A DNA stretch of 64,000 bases. Origin: Rapana venosa (Eukaryota > Mollusca > Gastropoda > Neogastropoda > Muricidae). Position numbers and translations under genes: made by a program. Within the stretch, counting starts at the first letter, position 1, and the number at the start of each line of letters is the position of its first letter. Of the stretch, positions 33,976-47,139 are shown piece by piece. The notes under the pieces are model-generated. The model worked only from the letters and a program-made list of their open reading frames with translations. It made no database searches and was not told the DNA's origin. The stretch lies in NCBI GenBank assembly GCA_028751875.1, contig CM054142.1, forward strand, positions 595,733 to 659,732. Direction: 5' to 3'.

Positions 33976-35606
33976 AAAGGCACATTAAGTTTTTCTTTAG
34001 CATTTATTTCACTGGAGTTTCTTCATTCTTTTGTGTCCGTACCAGTTCATGTGAAAGTTGCTAAAATGATTACACATCAGTATTTCTGAGCACAATCCAA
34101 TGTAAACAAAAAAAAATCTTTAAAACATATTTAACATTTTATCTTCACTTAAAAGGTCGCTTTTTACAATTATTTTTTCTCTTAAACAACTCATGTGCGT
34201 CATTTTTTGCTTAAAAACGTGGGCATTGTTAAAAAATGTAATTTTGATTTTTCAGTTTTTCTGATTTCTTTGTGCTTAACTTTCTTAACCTAGTTTGCTT
34301 GAAATCTAGGTTCATGAGATGTTTATATAAAAATAAAAATCGGTAGGTAAAATTCTGTCCCTCCGATCCCTCCCCCCCCCTTCCACCTCAACCACCTTCC
34401 CTAGATACCACAGCCAAATAGTTTTTCACACATCATTTCCATTTTTCCATGTTTGAGTTTAATTGTACAATGTACTTCAGTTACGAAAAATGTGGCCGAT
34501 CAAAAATCTAAGCGTTTTTAATCCAGAAATTAGCAACAGAATCTGTGGATCTGTCTCAGGAAAATTTCAATACAATGCTATGGGAGAAGGTTTTCTTCTA
34601 ATTTTTGTTGTTGCAATCATCACTTGACGCATTTTTCACGAAGTCCAAGCCACAGTATAATTTGTGTAATTTTTCAAATTCGAACACATGCCATGACAGA
34701 TTGAGTGATTTCACAATAATTAAAAACAATATTTCAGGGAAAACATCAACAATATCGAAGTACTAACTGCTGTTGGTCAAACTAAACTGCCACGTCTACT
34801 AGAGATATTTTAAGCAGGACTATCTCACATCACAGATACAGTATTCTCTCCATATTAAAAAAAAATATTGTCAGGCACTTAACGGCAGCGCAACGCATTT
34901 TTGCTTACGTGACAGACAACAGTAGTTACTGTTTAAGCGTTCAATAATGACAATGAAGATTTATTTGGGTAATACAGAAGGGGGTGGGGTTGGAAGAAGA
35001 GAAAAACATAATAGTCAAGTCACGATACTAATCTTGAAGTCAAAAACACATATTAGAATTACATTTGCAAAAGCTTTTAATCGAGAGTATAGAATAGAAG
35101 CTAAACATGCTAATAAGCACAAGACCTACAGACCAATAACTTATTAACAATGTGTGTACTGCATCGATTTTTGGGGGAAAAGGTAGGACAGGCAAAGCAG
35201 TTTTCAAACCAAGTGCTTTAGTTGCTTGCTTTTGTCACAAATTCAAAACTTGACAGATGGAAGGTAAGGTGCATGTGCTGTTTGTTGGTTTTACTCAGAC
35301 AACTCGATATCTCAAGTATTTTAGTTCAAACCCTGCAAATGGTCATCATGACAGCACAACCTATAGCAAATGTACAACTGATCACCAAATAAGGAATATG
35401 ATACAGAGGATCTGGTCAATACATACTTGTTTCTTTTTACCTGAAACTGGCAAAAAGATTATAAGTAATCAGTAAAGATTCCCCAAGTGCAGCTTGTCGT
35501 TTTGAATTCTTTCTTTGCGGAAAACTATGCTTTATTTGTTGCAAAAACATATGGTGAGAAAAAAATGATAATTAAGGGACTTCATTCACAAATTTATCTA
35601 CAATGT

Positions 35607-35720
35607 TTGTTTGCTGTTGACTAGGCAAAGGCATTTGACTCTACAGATCGAGGGGTCATTACAAAGGCATTGATGCCACTTGGAATTTTTCCAGGGAGCT
35701 CTTTTTCTGATTGGGTTATC
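35607..35720 (+). pseudogene. Possible ancient RT relic
   Basis: One frame reads AVD, stop, AKAFDSTDRGVITKALMPLGI. This resembles the RT block D-Y-x-KAFDS-DR---L---GI, with TAG where tyrosine is usual. No second RT block can be placed downstream with confidence, so the call is weak. Confidence 0.3.
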
Positions 35721-36553
35721 CATGCTATAAACTGAACTATGGGACTTAGAGAGCTCCAAAATCAAGGTGACATTATCGGGAACACGGCAATAAAAACATG
35801 CATAGGATTGGTTTTATTGCAATTTCAAAAGTAAAACGTGGCTTCAACACTGAATGGGATGCCAAGTGAAATACAAGATTTTACAGTTGGTGATTTATTA
35901 TACACTTATGATGTCTGATACTTTAACAGCTTGACATTTGTGGATTTAAAAAAAAGTTATCGTGGATTTTTCAAAATGATATATATCTTCTTGGCAACTA
36001 AACAGTTTAGTCAGGACATTGTCAGCGAATGTAAATGGTTCCCAGAAAACTGTCACTAATATTACATGCTTATTTTCCTATTCTAGATTTAAGATATCTA
36101 ATGCTCCTCTCCAAAATGGAAAGAAGTTTTGACACTTTACTTTTCGTTTCAATTATACATACATGAAGAAAATAAGTGCATGTTCATTCAGTTCAACATA
36201 CTTTGAACTGGTCAGTATCTTTTATGATCTTGTAACTATCGCTACTTGAGCCTCATATTCATTGCTAAAAAGAAAAAAAAAAGATTTGTGTTTCAGCTCC
36301 AATCTTTTTTTCCTGATAGCAACAGTTGGTCAGGTTTACAAGCTATGTGTAGAAAGCTTTCTCCATGACATGTCCACGAGTCGGATTTTATACTTAATTT
36401 TATTAAACAAAAGAGAATAAGCCTTTCAAATTTGAAAGTAATAGTCTTGAGTCAAGAAAACTATATAGAGTTACTGAACACACTCTGTTTGCACGCACAG
36501 CAGTGCTGTCAAATCTGTGTTTGTCACCTGCAAACAGTGTGTTCTTCTTTCAG

Positions 36554-36630
36554 AAACTGCTACTGCCTTGCCTGGTGTACGTCTCTTTGTCACTGCTCGT
36601 GTAGATATCAAAGCTGTGTTTCTTCATCTG
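36554..36630 (+). other. Candidate internal exon
   Basis: 77 nt bounded by a good acceptor (gtgttcttctttcag) and a donor (ctg/gtaagg). One frame is open throughout and has balanced composition (TATALPGVRLFVTARVDIK...). No partner exon or family is recognised, so it may be chance. Confidence 0.25.
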
Positions 36631-38654
36631 GTAAGGTTTTGTTTTCCCTGTGTTTCATTTTTGCGTCTTTTTTAGCTGGTTATTATTTGATTAAGCTATC
36701 TTCCATGTTTTTTTCTTTAAAAAAACACATTCACAGAAGTTAAAAAAATAGCGCTTCAATATGTTTCCCCCCTTGTTTGGCTTTTATCAAGCCTTTGCAT
36801 CTTTTCTGTATCAATCTTAGCTAGATATTCATCTGCTGCGTGTATAGTAGAATCGTGTCATGTCCTGTCATATCGTGTCCTATTGCACCATAATATCACA
36901 GAGCTTACCAACAGGAAACAGTCAGTGCCCAGTCCACACACCAGACAACATCGGTTCCTTGCTTTTCCCAAGCAAGTGGCACAGTGTGCAGAGAGTTGCA
37001 CACACGCCACACCCCTAGCTGCCCAAAGTCCAGAACGTAGCCAGCTGAAAAGATTCAACACAACTAGAGAAAGGTTTTTCAGCCTGCACCGAAAATCATT
37101 CGTTAAAAAGATGTGGAGGTGGACCTTAAGCCAAGAAGATGACCATACCCGACCATGTAGAGACTGTTGTGTCCATTAGCTGACAAACTGGTCAACATTT
37201 TCTGAAATCTATAACTGCACGTTTGTCTTAATTCAGATTCATCAAAACTACCCACAAAACAAACAAAAGTTAAAGCTAACTACAACAACAAAAAAGAAAA
37301 CTCCCAGAGTTAATAACAATAGGTGAAGAAAAAATAACCCACAAAAAACGGTGTCAATGCTTATTTCTGCAGGAACCTAGGCAAGAAGAAAACATTTGGC
37401 ATGAAGAAGATATACAAGTCTAGCTTTGCCATTTTAATGTTTGAATGAGCTTAATATGAAATATGCATACTTGGAAGAAAGTATATCAAGTAACAAAAAT
37501 AGGCCTGCCTTGATTGAAGTCGAAGAAAAATGAACTGCGGGGTATCTGACAACAGTCAGCTCTCTTCACGTGCCTGACCTGCCTGGAACCTGTGGAGATG
37601 CACAGTCAGCGTTACTTGCCCCAGTATCCAGTTCTGTGCCGATAAGTCTACTCCCCTGCAAGTCTGACATCACAGGGATGTCCACACTCTGACGAACCCG
37701 AAGTTTTAGCTGTTTGTTGTAGTTGTGATTGTGTTTATGTCTCAGTGGAGATGTTCAATTCAGGGACTAAAATTGGCGGCTTTGCTGAAGCCATCAAATC
37801 CAGTATTGCTGTTTATAGCCCCACCGACCACAGAGGTCACAATCATCGGGGCTGTCTTTCTAAAGGCGGTTTTAAAGTCCCCGTGAAAACTGGCAAAACA
37901 AAGCCAGAAGAAAAGTACAATGATCATAATTTTGTTCAAAAGTTAAACAGTTCCAATTTTTGATAAAGCAACATCCCAGTGCAACAGAGGGAAATGACAG
38001 AAGGTGGAAGCTGAAATGTAGAACTACAAAGATGAACGTTTTGCTTTTAGTCTTTTGAATCTGCTCCAACATTATTACAAAAAATGTTGCTGAAAAAGTC
38101 AGACTAAACCTACATAAAAAACTAATTGTTATTTTTAAAAAATTTATCTGAGAAAAACATGGGTGTAGTTATTGTTTTCAGCTCGTAGTTATACATCTCA
38201 CTGAATGCCATATTACTTCCACGTGGTGTAGGAGTTTTGAGATTGATTGACGACATTTCAAACTTAGTCAATACACAACACTTAACCTAAAAAATAAGTG
38301 CAGTGTGCAACGCACACAAAATAATCACCAACAAAAACAAACGGTAACAGCTAAAAAATACACGAAAAAACCCAATAAAAAACAAGCAAACAAGTAAAGT
38401 ATAAAAACAAGAAATAAATCCAATCAACTAAACAAGCAAGTTGCTCCCCCCCCCCCTCCCTTTCCCAAAGAATCCCAACAACAAAAACTAAACAAAACAA
38501 AAAAACAAACCAAACGAAAAACCAGCAATCTTCAAACCAAAGAAAGTCTGGGCCAAAATCATTGTCCCCAAGTACCAGCCTTCAGTAATCTATATTCAAC
38601 CAAAATAGTTATTTGTTTGTTTGTTGTTGTTTTTTGCCTTAAGGCAGAAAAATG

Positions 38655-38661
38655 CTTGCAA

Positions 38662-38740
<79 letters not shown>
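38655..38740. repeat. (TA)n and (AG)n microsatellites
   Basis: About 40 bp of TA followed by about 38 bp of GA. Confidence 0.95.
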
Positions 38741-38914
38741 GCTACAGCAGAAAGGCCTATTTATAAGGTTACACGACTAGTAGTAAACGAAGACAGGGGT
38801 AGTATGAGTGTTTTCTGACAGCAGAGCAAGCTTCTGACAAACAGAGAGGGAAGAAGATCTGTGCTGAACTGATTGATTAAGGGGATGTGGGGGCGTGCTA
38901 GTCACCTTTCTGCT

Positions 38915-39141
38915 CTTCCCTCCTCCTCCTTCTCCTTTTCTTCCTCCTCTCCCTTCTTCTCCTTTCCCTCCTCTTCCTTCTTCTTCTTCTCTTTACCCCT
39001 ACTCCTCCTCCTTCTTCTTTACCTTTTACTTCTCATTCTCCTCCATCTTCTTCTCTTTTTCCTTCTCCTCCATCTTCTTCTCTTTTTCCTCCTTATCCTT
39101 TTTCCTTTCTTCTCCTTTTCCTCCTCCTTCTTTTCCTTCTT
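38915..39141 (-). repeat. CT-rich tract, 3' flank of the homeobox exon
   Basis: Degenerate CTCCTT/CTTCTC repeats. On the minus strand it is a GA-rich run immediately after the homeobox stop codon, so it would form the start of the 3' UTR. Confidence 0.7.
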
Positions 39142-39312
39142 CTACTCCTCGTCCTTCTGCTCCTCCTTCTTCTTTTGCCGGTGCTTGTAGCGTCTATTCT
39201 GGAACCAGATTTTCACCTGTCGAGAGGACAGCTGCACTTCCCATGCCAGCTGCTCTCGCTCCTTGGCTGTCAGGTATTTCTGCCGCTGGAATCGTTGGAC
39301 CAGCTTTTGCAC
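39142..39312 (-). CDS. NK2-class homeobox gene, last exon (partial)
   Basis: Encodes homeodomain residues 13-60 and a short tail, 56 codons then TAG. The exon opens after a strong acceptor (cttctgttcttttccacag) in phase 0 at VQKLVQRF and continues through [15 protein letters not shown] to a lysine/glutamate tail. L16, F20, W48, F49, N51 and R53 are in place, and Tyr54 (QNRRYK) is the hallmark of the NK2 class of DNA-binding transcription factors. The rest of helix 1-2 ([21 protein letters not shown]) is close to NK2/NK3-type homeodomains but not identical to any I can name. The first 12 residues must lie on an upstream exon at higher coordinates, which I could not find. The protein ends only about 11 residues after the homeodomain core. 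Confidence 0.88.
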   Translation of the reverse strand: MQKLVQRFQRQKYLTAKEREQLAWEVQLSSRQVKIWFQNRRYKHRQKKKEEQKDEE

Positions 39313-39337
39313 CTGTGGAAAAGAACAGAAGCAGGCA

Positions 39338-39345
39338 AGCGCGCG

Positions 39346-39437
<92 letters not shown>
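39338..39437. repeat. (CG)n/(CA)n microsatellite next to the homeobox splice acceptor
   Basis: About 16 bp of GC repeat and 85 bp of CA repeat on the plus strand. On the gene strand it is (GT)n ending roughly 25 nt upstream of the acceptor at 39313. Confidence 0.95.
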
Positions 39438-39440
<3 letters not shown>

Positions 39441-39769
39441 TCGTGCACAAGGGCGCACACACATATGTACGCACGTAAGTGCTCGCGCGCACACATGCAC
39501 ACAGGCATGCACGTGGGTGCATACAGACACAAACACACACACACACACAGATGCTTACATTTTCATGGTCAATGATTACACTAAGTAGGAGAAATGTCAT
39601 GTCCTTAAACTACTTAAGACCTTAAAGGCATGTATGCTGCATCTGGGATCTATCTGTTGGTTGTATACCCTATGAAGTGGGCATATGAAACTGTCTACAA
39701 AAACACTATTACAGGTATGGCCATAAATGTTTTAAGTTTCTGAGTGATTTTTGTTAGACGCTGTAATTC

Positions 39770-41060
39770 TCTGTGTATGTATGTGTCCCTCTATGCTCAA
39801 TTTTGATATGAGTCCCTCTATGCTCTATTTTGATATGTGTTCCTCTATGCTCTATTTTGATATGTGTTCCTCTAGTTCTATTTTGCTATGTGTCCCTCTA
39901 TTCTCTATTTTGATAAGTGTCCCTCTATGCTTCTTTTGATATAGTCCCCTCTGGCTCTATTTTGATATGTGTCCCTCTATGCTACCTTTTGCATATGTCT
40001 CTGTGCTCTCATTTGATATCTGTGCCTCTATGCTCTGTTTTGAACTACTGTCCCTCTGTGCTAGTTTTTATCTCTTGTCCCCTAGTGCTGCCCCCATCTA
40101 ATTGCTCTCTGTCCTCTATGATCCTATTTTGATAATCTGTGCCTCTCTGCTCTATTTTTTTATCTGTCCTCTGTGCTGCTTTTTTGATATCTGCTCCCTC
40201 TATGCTCTATTTTGATAGATGTCCTCCTGTGCTCTATTTGAAATTGTCCATCTATGCTTATATTGCTATTATGTCCCTTCTTGTGCTCTATTTTGATATC
40301 TGCCCTCTATGCTTTATTTTGTTATCCTGTCTCTCTATTGCTCCATTTGATCTATGTCCCTCTGTGCTCTATCTTGATCTCTGTTCTATAATTATGCTCT
40401 ATTTCAATATATGTCCCTCTAAGCTTATTATGATCTCTGTCCTCTGTGCTCCTATTTTGATATCTGTCCCTCTATGCTTATATTGATATATGTCCCTCTA
40501 TGCCTCTATTTTGATTATGGTCCCTCTATGCTCTATATGCTATATGTCCCTTTTGCCTTAATTTGAAATCTGTCCTCTATGCTCTATATTGATCTCTGTC
40601 CTCTATTGCTCTCTTTTGATATCTGTCCTCTCTGCTCTATATAGATCTATGTCCCTCTATGCTCTATTTTACTTTAGTCCCCTCTATGCTCTATTTTGAT
40701 ATTTGTCCCTCTGTGTGCTCTCTTTTGAATTTGTCTTTTTGTGCTCCATTTTGCTCTGTCTTTTGTGTAATCTTTTGCTATCTGGTGCCTCTGTGCTCTA
40801 TTTTGATATGTTCCTTTTGTGCTTATATTTTGTATGTTCCATTGTGCTCTATTTTGCTATGTGTTCCTTTCTGTGCTATCTTTTGGATAAGTGTCCCTCC
40901 TGTGCTCTATTTTGATATGTGTCCATTAGTGTACTTTTGTCGTGGTCCGTATGTAGCTATAATTTTATATTTGTCGCTCTCTGCTATCTTAGAGCTATTT
41001 GTCCTCTATGCTCTATTTTGCTATCTATTCCCAGTGTGCTCCTCTCTTTTCTCTCGTGTT
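39770..41060 (+). repeat. Minisatellite, about 25-27 bp unit (tccctctatgctctattttgatat)
   Basis: About 45-50 copies of a unit whose core is tccctctatgctctatttt plus gatatgtg or gatctctg. There are frequent one- or two-base indels, so no frame is kept. The right part belongs to the duplicated block. Confidence 0.9.
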
Positions 41061-42779
41061 TCCTTACTACTAATTTTCTTCTTCTTCTCCGACCGCCCAG
41101 ACAGCCCCTAGGTTGTCTGTCCTACGAGTGACCCTGTGTTGCCTGCCCTCAAGTTAGTCTGCCAAGTCCAAGCCCCCACCCCACCTCCCACCTTGCCGGT
41201 TCTAGCGCAGAGATTATCATCTTTACGTCTTTCTGGGATCACGGCACGGAAACTAACCAGGTCCGGCCAGACCAGGCCAAGCACGAGTGCCAGGAAGAAC
41301 GGACACCCGGCGCAACCAACAGTCGGTTAGCCAAGCAAGAGGCGCTTTCTAGCACCAGCCTTTCTGACAGGTGGGGATGTGCATGGCTATTGTACACTGC
41401 AGCCTGCTCCCCTCCCAAACCCCCCACAACGGCTGTTCTATTTCTTTTTAAATGCGTTCCTCTGGGGGTGATTTTGGACCACTTGACACTGCCCCCACCC
41501 TTCACTACCGTTGCCCCTTGGAGAACAGATATGCCGCCAGCGTTTACTTTAGTATAGTGGTCAGCACCGGCAGGTCATGTACGGTCGTTCTCCTATCAGG
41601 GTAGTGATGACCGACTAGTCTTAGGAACCGTGCTGCCAAAGGGGGCATACTTGGCTCCTGCATGTAGTGCTCCCACATCCCTAGGGCCTCTCCACATCCT
41701 GGGAAAAGTATCCTGCTACCCTTGACAGGGCCCCTGTCCCTGGCTCGGTACTCCCCTTGCATCCTCATCGGCGCCGTTTTTCCCCAAACCTGGGGCCTAT
41801 GTTGCTCCTGACAGGGGCCCTGTTGTTCCCAAATGGGGCCTGTCTTGTTGCCTGCTGAATGGTCCTAATGTTTCTTGACTGGTCCCCCGTGTTATCCAAC
41901 ATCGTGTCCAGAGGCTTCATCCCAACCGGCTCCCCATGCTCGTGCGGGGGCCGGTCATACCCATGATCGTCATGATGGGGATATTTGCCAGCCCGCCTTC
42001 TGAGGAAGTTCCTTGCCTTTGGTGCCAGCCTGCCCTCGCATGTTTACCTACACACTGTTTTACACCTCAACAATTGTTAACTGTCAGCATTGCCCTTGAC
42101 TGCGGGATTCAGTTTACACTTTACCCTACCTCCCTACCTTGCCCTCTATATCCCTGTCTTTTCTACTTTGATTTTCTTTATACACGGGTGTTTGTGACTG
42201 CCTGCTCCTTGCCACTGGCTTGTCTGGGATACTCGATTTTTTTCCCGGCCCATACTCCTCTCACCTACCTCTACTCCTACTACTACTACTCCTACAACTA
42301 CTACTACTACTCCTCATATAATACTACATCCATATAACTATATCATCTACTACTACACTGGAATATGTAACGCCTCTATCTTGCCCCAGGACCATCACAG
42401 CGCGCTGCCTTCAACCATCTTTCAATACCAGAGTCATTGCCGCCCCCTCACTTTCCCCAAGCTTTCCAACCCCCATTCCCACTGAACCCCCCTATAATTC
42501 CATCCCCCACCACGCCACCCACCCCACCCCCCCACACCCACCCCCCAACCCGGTTATGTAGCTTGGCGGGGTCATGGGATATGGGCCGTTAGCACGGGCC
42601 GGGCCTTCGTTTTAGCGCTGACCCCGCTGGCCCACACCCGTTCGCTTAGACCACCCCTATGTCTTGCGGCTGGCGACTACCTGGTCTATATGTAGGCTCC
42701 TAGTCGCAGAGCGCGAGGAAGGTAGTTACCGATGGACTGGACCCGAAATACGCGACAAGAGCGACCGCACCCCCCGTGG

Positions 42780-43700
42780 ATGGATGCATCTAGGTCATTT
42801 GTCAAGCCAGGTATTGGCGCCGGAGCGGAGGGACACAAGAGGACCTGTCTCAGGTTCGCCCTTTACAGAGGTCGGAGGGTGCTGTTTGTGGAGAACATTA
42901 GAAACAGCGGGTACTGATCTTATTAGTTTCATCGTCTGTGGCCCATGCACCCAGTGGAGCGATCGCAAGAGCGGAGTCATGTGTTCAGCTTTTATCTTTT
43001 CTGAGGACTAGGCCGCGCCTGCAGCGTTTTGTATACGTTGACGGGATGTGGATTGCTGATGCTGGCCGGCAGACCCGCTAAACGCGAATTGCAATCAGTC
43101 CCGCCGTGAGGACTGAACAGATGCACAAGTTTCGATGTTTTGCCTCAGTGGACAGGTCCATTCGACTTGCCTGCTCCGCCGAGTCATTGATTCGATAGTA
43201 GCCACGACTGACGGTCTGGGAGGACGAATTTTTGCAATAGACAGTGTGTTGTCGATAAAACCCCTCCTAGCTACTTCACCGCAGTGAACAGAGGGACCGA
43301 TGTATTACCGAGTTCTATTACTGTTGTGTAATTAGGCGGAGAGGTTGTGTTTGGTCCCTCCAAACATGGCCTTCGGTTTTTCTTCTGCGTTTTAACTGTA
43401 CACTTGTTTTGTATCATCAGATTGGGCTTGTTCTTGAAAGCAGTTAGGCATAGTTTGTCAAGAGGAGAGGAGATTTTCAGGTGTAAACACTATTTGTGCA
43501 ATCTCAGAGTCCTGTCTGCGTAAAAGTGATCGTTGCTATGATGAGGTTAGTTTATGTGATAGTGGAGCAGTATAGCGAGTGAAAAGAACAGGCGTGACCG
43601 GATCCTCAGGCGGGACACCACATTCAGTTTGGAGGTATTGACTGTAGCTTGGTATTACTGCGACTGTCTGGAATCGGTCAGTGAGGTGCATGATGAACAA
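42780..43700 (-). pseudogene. Decayed LINE RT relic (copy A)
   Basis: The minus strand gives LTDRFQTVAV and ECGVPPEDPVTPVLFTRYTA (about 43690-43540), then TPLLRSLHWV and VLHKQHPP (about 42980-42860). These correspond to LTDRFQTVTV, ECGVPQGSVLGPVLFTLYTA, TPLLQSLHWL and CLHKTAPL of the LINE at 22566-26224, at nearly the same spacing (about 550 bp). The catalytic middle is unreadable. Confidence 0.75.
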
Positions 43701-43734
43701 CCACCCACCACCACCACCCACCATATACATACTA

Positions 43735-43965
43735 CAACTACTACTACTACGACACTCTCTTACTACTATACTTTATTGCTACTACTTTACTACTACTACT
43801 ACTCCTCTCCTACTACCTACTACTATCCCACCACCCCCACCACCAACACCCATACCACCACTAACTCCCATCACTACCACCATACCATATCCCCCTTCCC
43901 ACTATTACTACTACTACTACTATACTATATAACTACTACTCTACTACCTATACTACTACTACAAT
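43735..43965. repeat. (TAC)n degenerate microsatellite, copy A
   Basis: TAC/ACC triplets with CCCACC stretches. A smaller TAC field lies at 42265-42350. Confidence 0.85.
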
Positions 43966-44689
43966 GGTCTCCTCGTTCGAAGGTCAGAAAGGGTTTTACA
44001 TGTGTGTGCAAGGTGTTCTGGGTTTTCATGAGGAACTTGGGTTTTGTGTTCATCTAGAAGGAATTTCGGTGGATGTGGAGTCTGTACTTGATGTTACTCC
44101 AGGGAAAAACTTCCCTTCAAACAGGGGCTTGGATGGTTGGTCGAACCCGGGGCATCAGCCCAGAGGGCACAATGCTCTACCGTAGCTATTTCGCGTCCCC
44201 CCCCCCCCCCCCCTATTTGCGTTTTAAACAATCACTATCTTGTCTTCATGTATAGGACCCTAAGTATCTCGTATATGAAAAATGCTAGGTTCAAAATTCA
44301 GGGTTGATTTATGAAAACGAACACCATTACTTTTGTCGCTTCGCCCATCTCCCTACTCATGAACTTTGGCATTGATATTGCAAACGGTCTCTGATAAGTC
44401 CTCTCGGACATTTGTTATAGTTTCTAATAACGTTCCTTCGTTTTTCGGTTGTTTGTTTTGCTTTTGTGTGTTCCAACTCTTTTGCTTTGCGTGGATTCTT
44501 TTCATGATTAGAATCTATCCCCCCTCGATTTTTCGTAGGCCTGCCACCCACCACCTCCAATTTCATACACCCTTGTAATTTTTTTTCCTCGTCTCATATC
44601 ACTGAGATGAACAGCCGTCACAACATCGAAGCACAACAACACAACAAGCCCCACGGGGAGGCGAGTTGAAACCTTTTGATTTGCTTCCC

Positions 44690-45105
44690 ACCACCACAGG
44701 ACCAACAGACACACAGACCTACACCCACACAAAACTCACACACCCCCAACCACCCCACACACACCCACACCCACCCACCCCACACACACACACCCCACAC
44801 ACACACTCCCACAACACGCGCACACAAACACCCCACACCACCAACCCACCCCCACACACACACACCACACACCACACACACAACACCCACCCCCCCACAC
44901 AACCACACCCACCACTCCAAACACACAACCACCAACCCCCCCCACACCACCAAACACACACACCACACATACACCCACCCACCCCCGCGCGCCCCCCCCC
45001 ACCCCGAACCAGATGAGACCCTGGGAACAGAGTCCGTCGGTACAACACCCCAAACAGACCTTAACCACTCCACTTCCATCCCCCCCCCCCCCCCCCCCCC
45101 CACTT
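44690..45105. repeat. CACACC low-complexity field and C-run, copy A
   Basis: Irregular CA/CCCA repeats followed by a C-run at about 45080-45101. The 100-211 codon frames on both strands here are low-complexity artefacts. Confidence 0.9.
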
Positions 45106-46941
45106 GATGTGTGTCCAGCAGAACCCATTTCCACATCCGGAAGGAGGTGGCGGGAGGGTTAAGCCATTCCCCCTGCCCAACAAGTAACCCCGTGGGGTTC
45201 TGGGGTTCCATTCCCAGCCTCGCCCTTTCTTCCCGTTTAACACGAACATTCAAACTTGAATGTCAAAGTCCTTTGGAAGGACTATAACAACTGAGCCCCG
45301 TGTGCGACTGCTGCAAACTATCGTCTTGCACCCGTTACTCCAAGCCTTTTCCGCCTTTTCGGAAGAGAAGGCCCTGTTTCGTGCTGTACGAACGGCTGAC
45401 ACTAATCTTTAAACATTCCCTTACCCCAGGTGTCGTGTTAAACACCCCATCCCCCGAAACAGGACCGCAGCTACCTAAATGCAGAGGGAGGGGGCGGGGG
45501 GGTGGGGGTGGGATGGGGGTGGGGGCGGGGCGGTTGCAAACCGGCGAATCTCACCACTGGTGCAATTCCGAGCTCTAGGCGAGAGCAACACGCACTACAA
45601 ACAAGAAAACCAGGTCAAGAACCCACTGACTCAGTGGACCCTACTCCGTGTGCCTGTCGGGTATCGTTGCACTTTGCTGGTGGGCCCATGATGGCTGGTG
45701 GTGAAAACTGCGCAAACTCGCTGGTGGTTATGTCCTCCGTCAGCTCGGCTATCTAAACCAACGGCCACAATACTTCCAAACCCGCCGTATCTCAACCCTT
45801 ATATTCTGCCCCTGCTTGCACTTACTCCCTTTCCTAATCTCTTTTGTACCGTTTTGATGACCACGTTCCCCTCCGGGTCTTGGTGGTCGCTCAATGGCTT
45901 AGGTCGTGAATCTCGTTGTTGCTGTTGGAGTTGTGCTGTTGTCGTATTGTTGTTCTCCATTGTTGTTGTTGTTGCTCTCCCAGGACCGGGGGACCATCCC
46001 CATTCAGGGCCCCCCCTGCTGACCGTGGTCATGTTTTCCCTTTTCTAATTCCCCTGATGGTGGAGGGAGGTTGGTTGTATCACCGTGTGTCCTCGCCCGC
46101 CAGATGCCCATTTTCGCCCTCATTGAGCCCCGATGGTTGGCGGGGGATGTTGGTTGGTGGATGGTTGGTGACGCCGACACGGCCCCAGAGTCAGCCGCCT
46201 ACCGTCCGGCTTGGAGGTTTGTTTTTGGCCGGTGCTATGAAGACTGGCACGAAATGTGGAACTGCCTTGACAAGTTAATTGTTACCACGCCAATGACCTG
46301 CACATCATCGGGCACACCAGGGCATTTGGTTTTCGTGTTGGTCTAGTCCAGTTGTTGCTTACAAATGGCTGCCAAATCTTTACGGTGTGACCATCGGTTA
46401 GGGTGTGTGAGGGTGTGTGTCAAAACTCCGTATTTCTGTGATTGCCATGTTGAGCGTGTTCTATTACTTGTGTGGAATTTGCCGCGTGAGTGTGTGGTTT
46501 TGTGTGTGTGTGTGGTGTGTGCTGGTGGGGAAAGATGACCCACAATTTTCACAAGTGCTTCACACGGGCCTACATGTCAAAAAGTACCATTGAGTGCTGT
46601 ATCATTATCTTCGCAACAATAACGACTAACATAAAATAATAATAAGGACAGAAACGGCGACCCGAGCTACACACCAGACCCCTGGAGGAACCCCTCCAGC
46701 TACACACAGACACACACCCGCGCCCGCGCGCGGCCACACCGCGGCACGCACGCAGCCCCCTGCTCGCACGATGACACCCCCCCCCCCCAACCACCTGCAC
46801 TCGTCTAACCCCAACTGTCATTGCCAGCCCCCTCCAACAGGCAACCAGACCTCTCGTCTTAGACAAGTGATTTCGTTTTTTTCTTTCGCACGGGGGGGGA
46901 GGGGGTGGGGCGGGACATGCAAAACCACACCTCTCCAAACA

Positions 46942-47139
46942 CATCCCCCACAGTAACATTCAAACCCTAGCAATAAAGGACAAATAAAAATTATAACATC
47001 GAAATAAAAATTCCACTAAATAAACCCCAAACGGAACACACACTGATGTGCGTTCTATTTTTACATTCCAGTAATACGCGATACGCTGTTAGTAACCTTT
47101 ACCACTCCGTTCACCGGCACGAGGGCACCGCACTGTATA
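46942..47139. other. Spacer after duplicated copy A
   Basis: Short A-rich sequence between the copy A breakpoint and the T-free tract. Nothing recognised. Confidence 0.4.

Larger units (their letters stand above)
33976..38650. other. AT-rich intergenic or intronic spacer
   Basis: Long AT-rich stretch without microsatellite fields or an open frame of convincing content. Only two weak items stand out, listed separately: an RT-like relic near 35613 and a candidate exon at 36554-36630. A C-run lies at about 38450. The short frames at 34947, 35257, 36883 and 37745 have no recognisable family. Confidence 0.5.
39869..46941 (+). repeat. Large duplicated block, copy A (7073 bp)
   Basis: From 39869 to 46941 the sequence recurs at 56253-63325 with a constant offset of 16384. 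All open frames in the two copies have identical sequences and spacing, so there is no net indel and I found no substitution. The left boundary lies in the minisatellite, which is also present but diverged to the left of both copies. The right boundary is sharp. Content: minisatellite, unrecognised sequence at 41080-42780, a LINE relic, TAC and CACAC low-complexity fields, and C-runs. No host gene is recognised. Confidence 0.95.

Noticed and set aside
44618..45253. 211-codon minus frame, duplicated at 61002-61637
   Set aside because: Translation of CACACC low-complexity DNA; its presence in both copies reflects the block duplication, not conservation.
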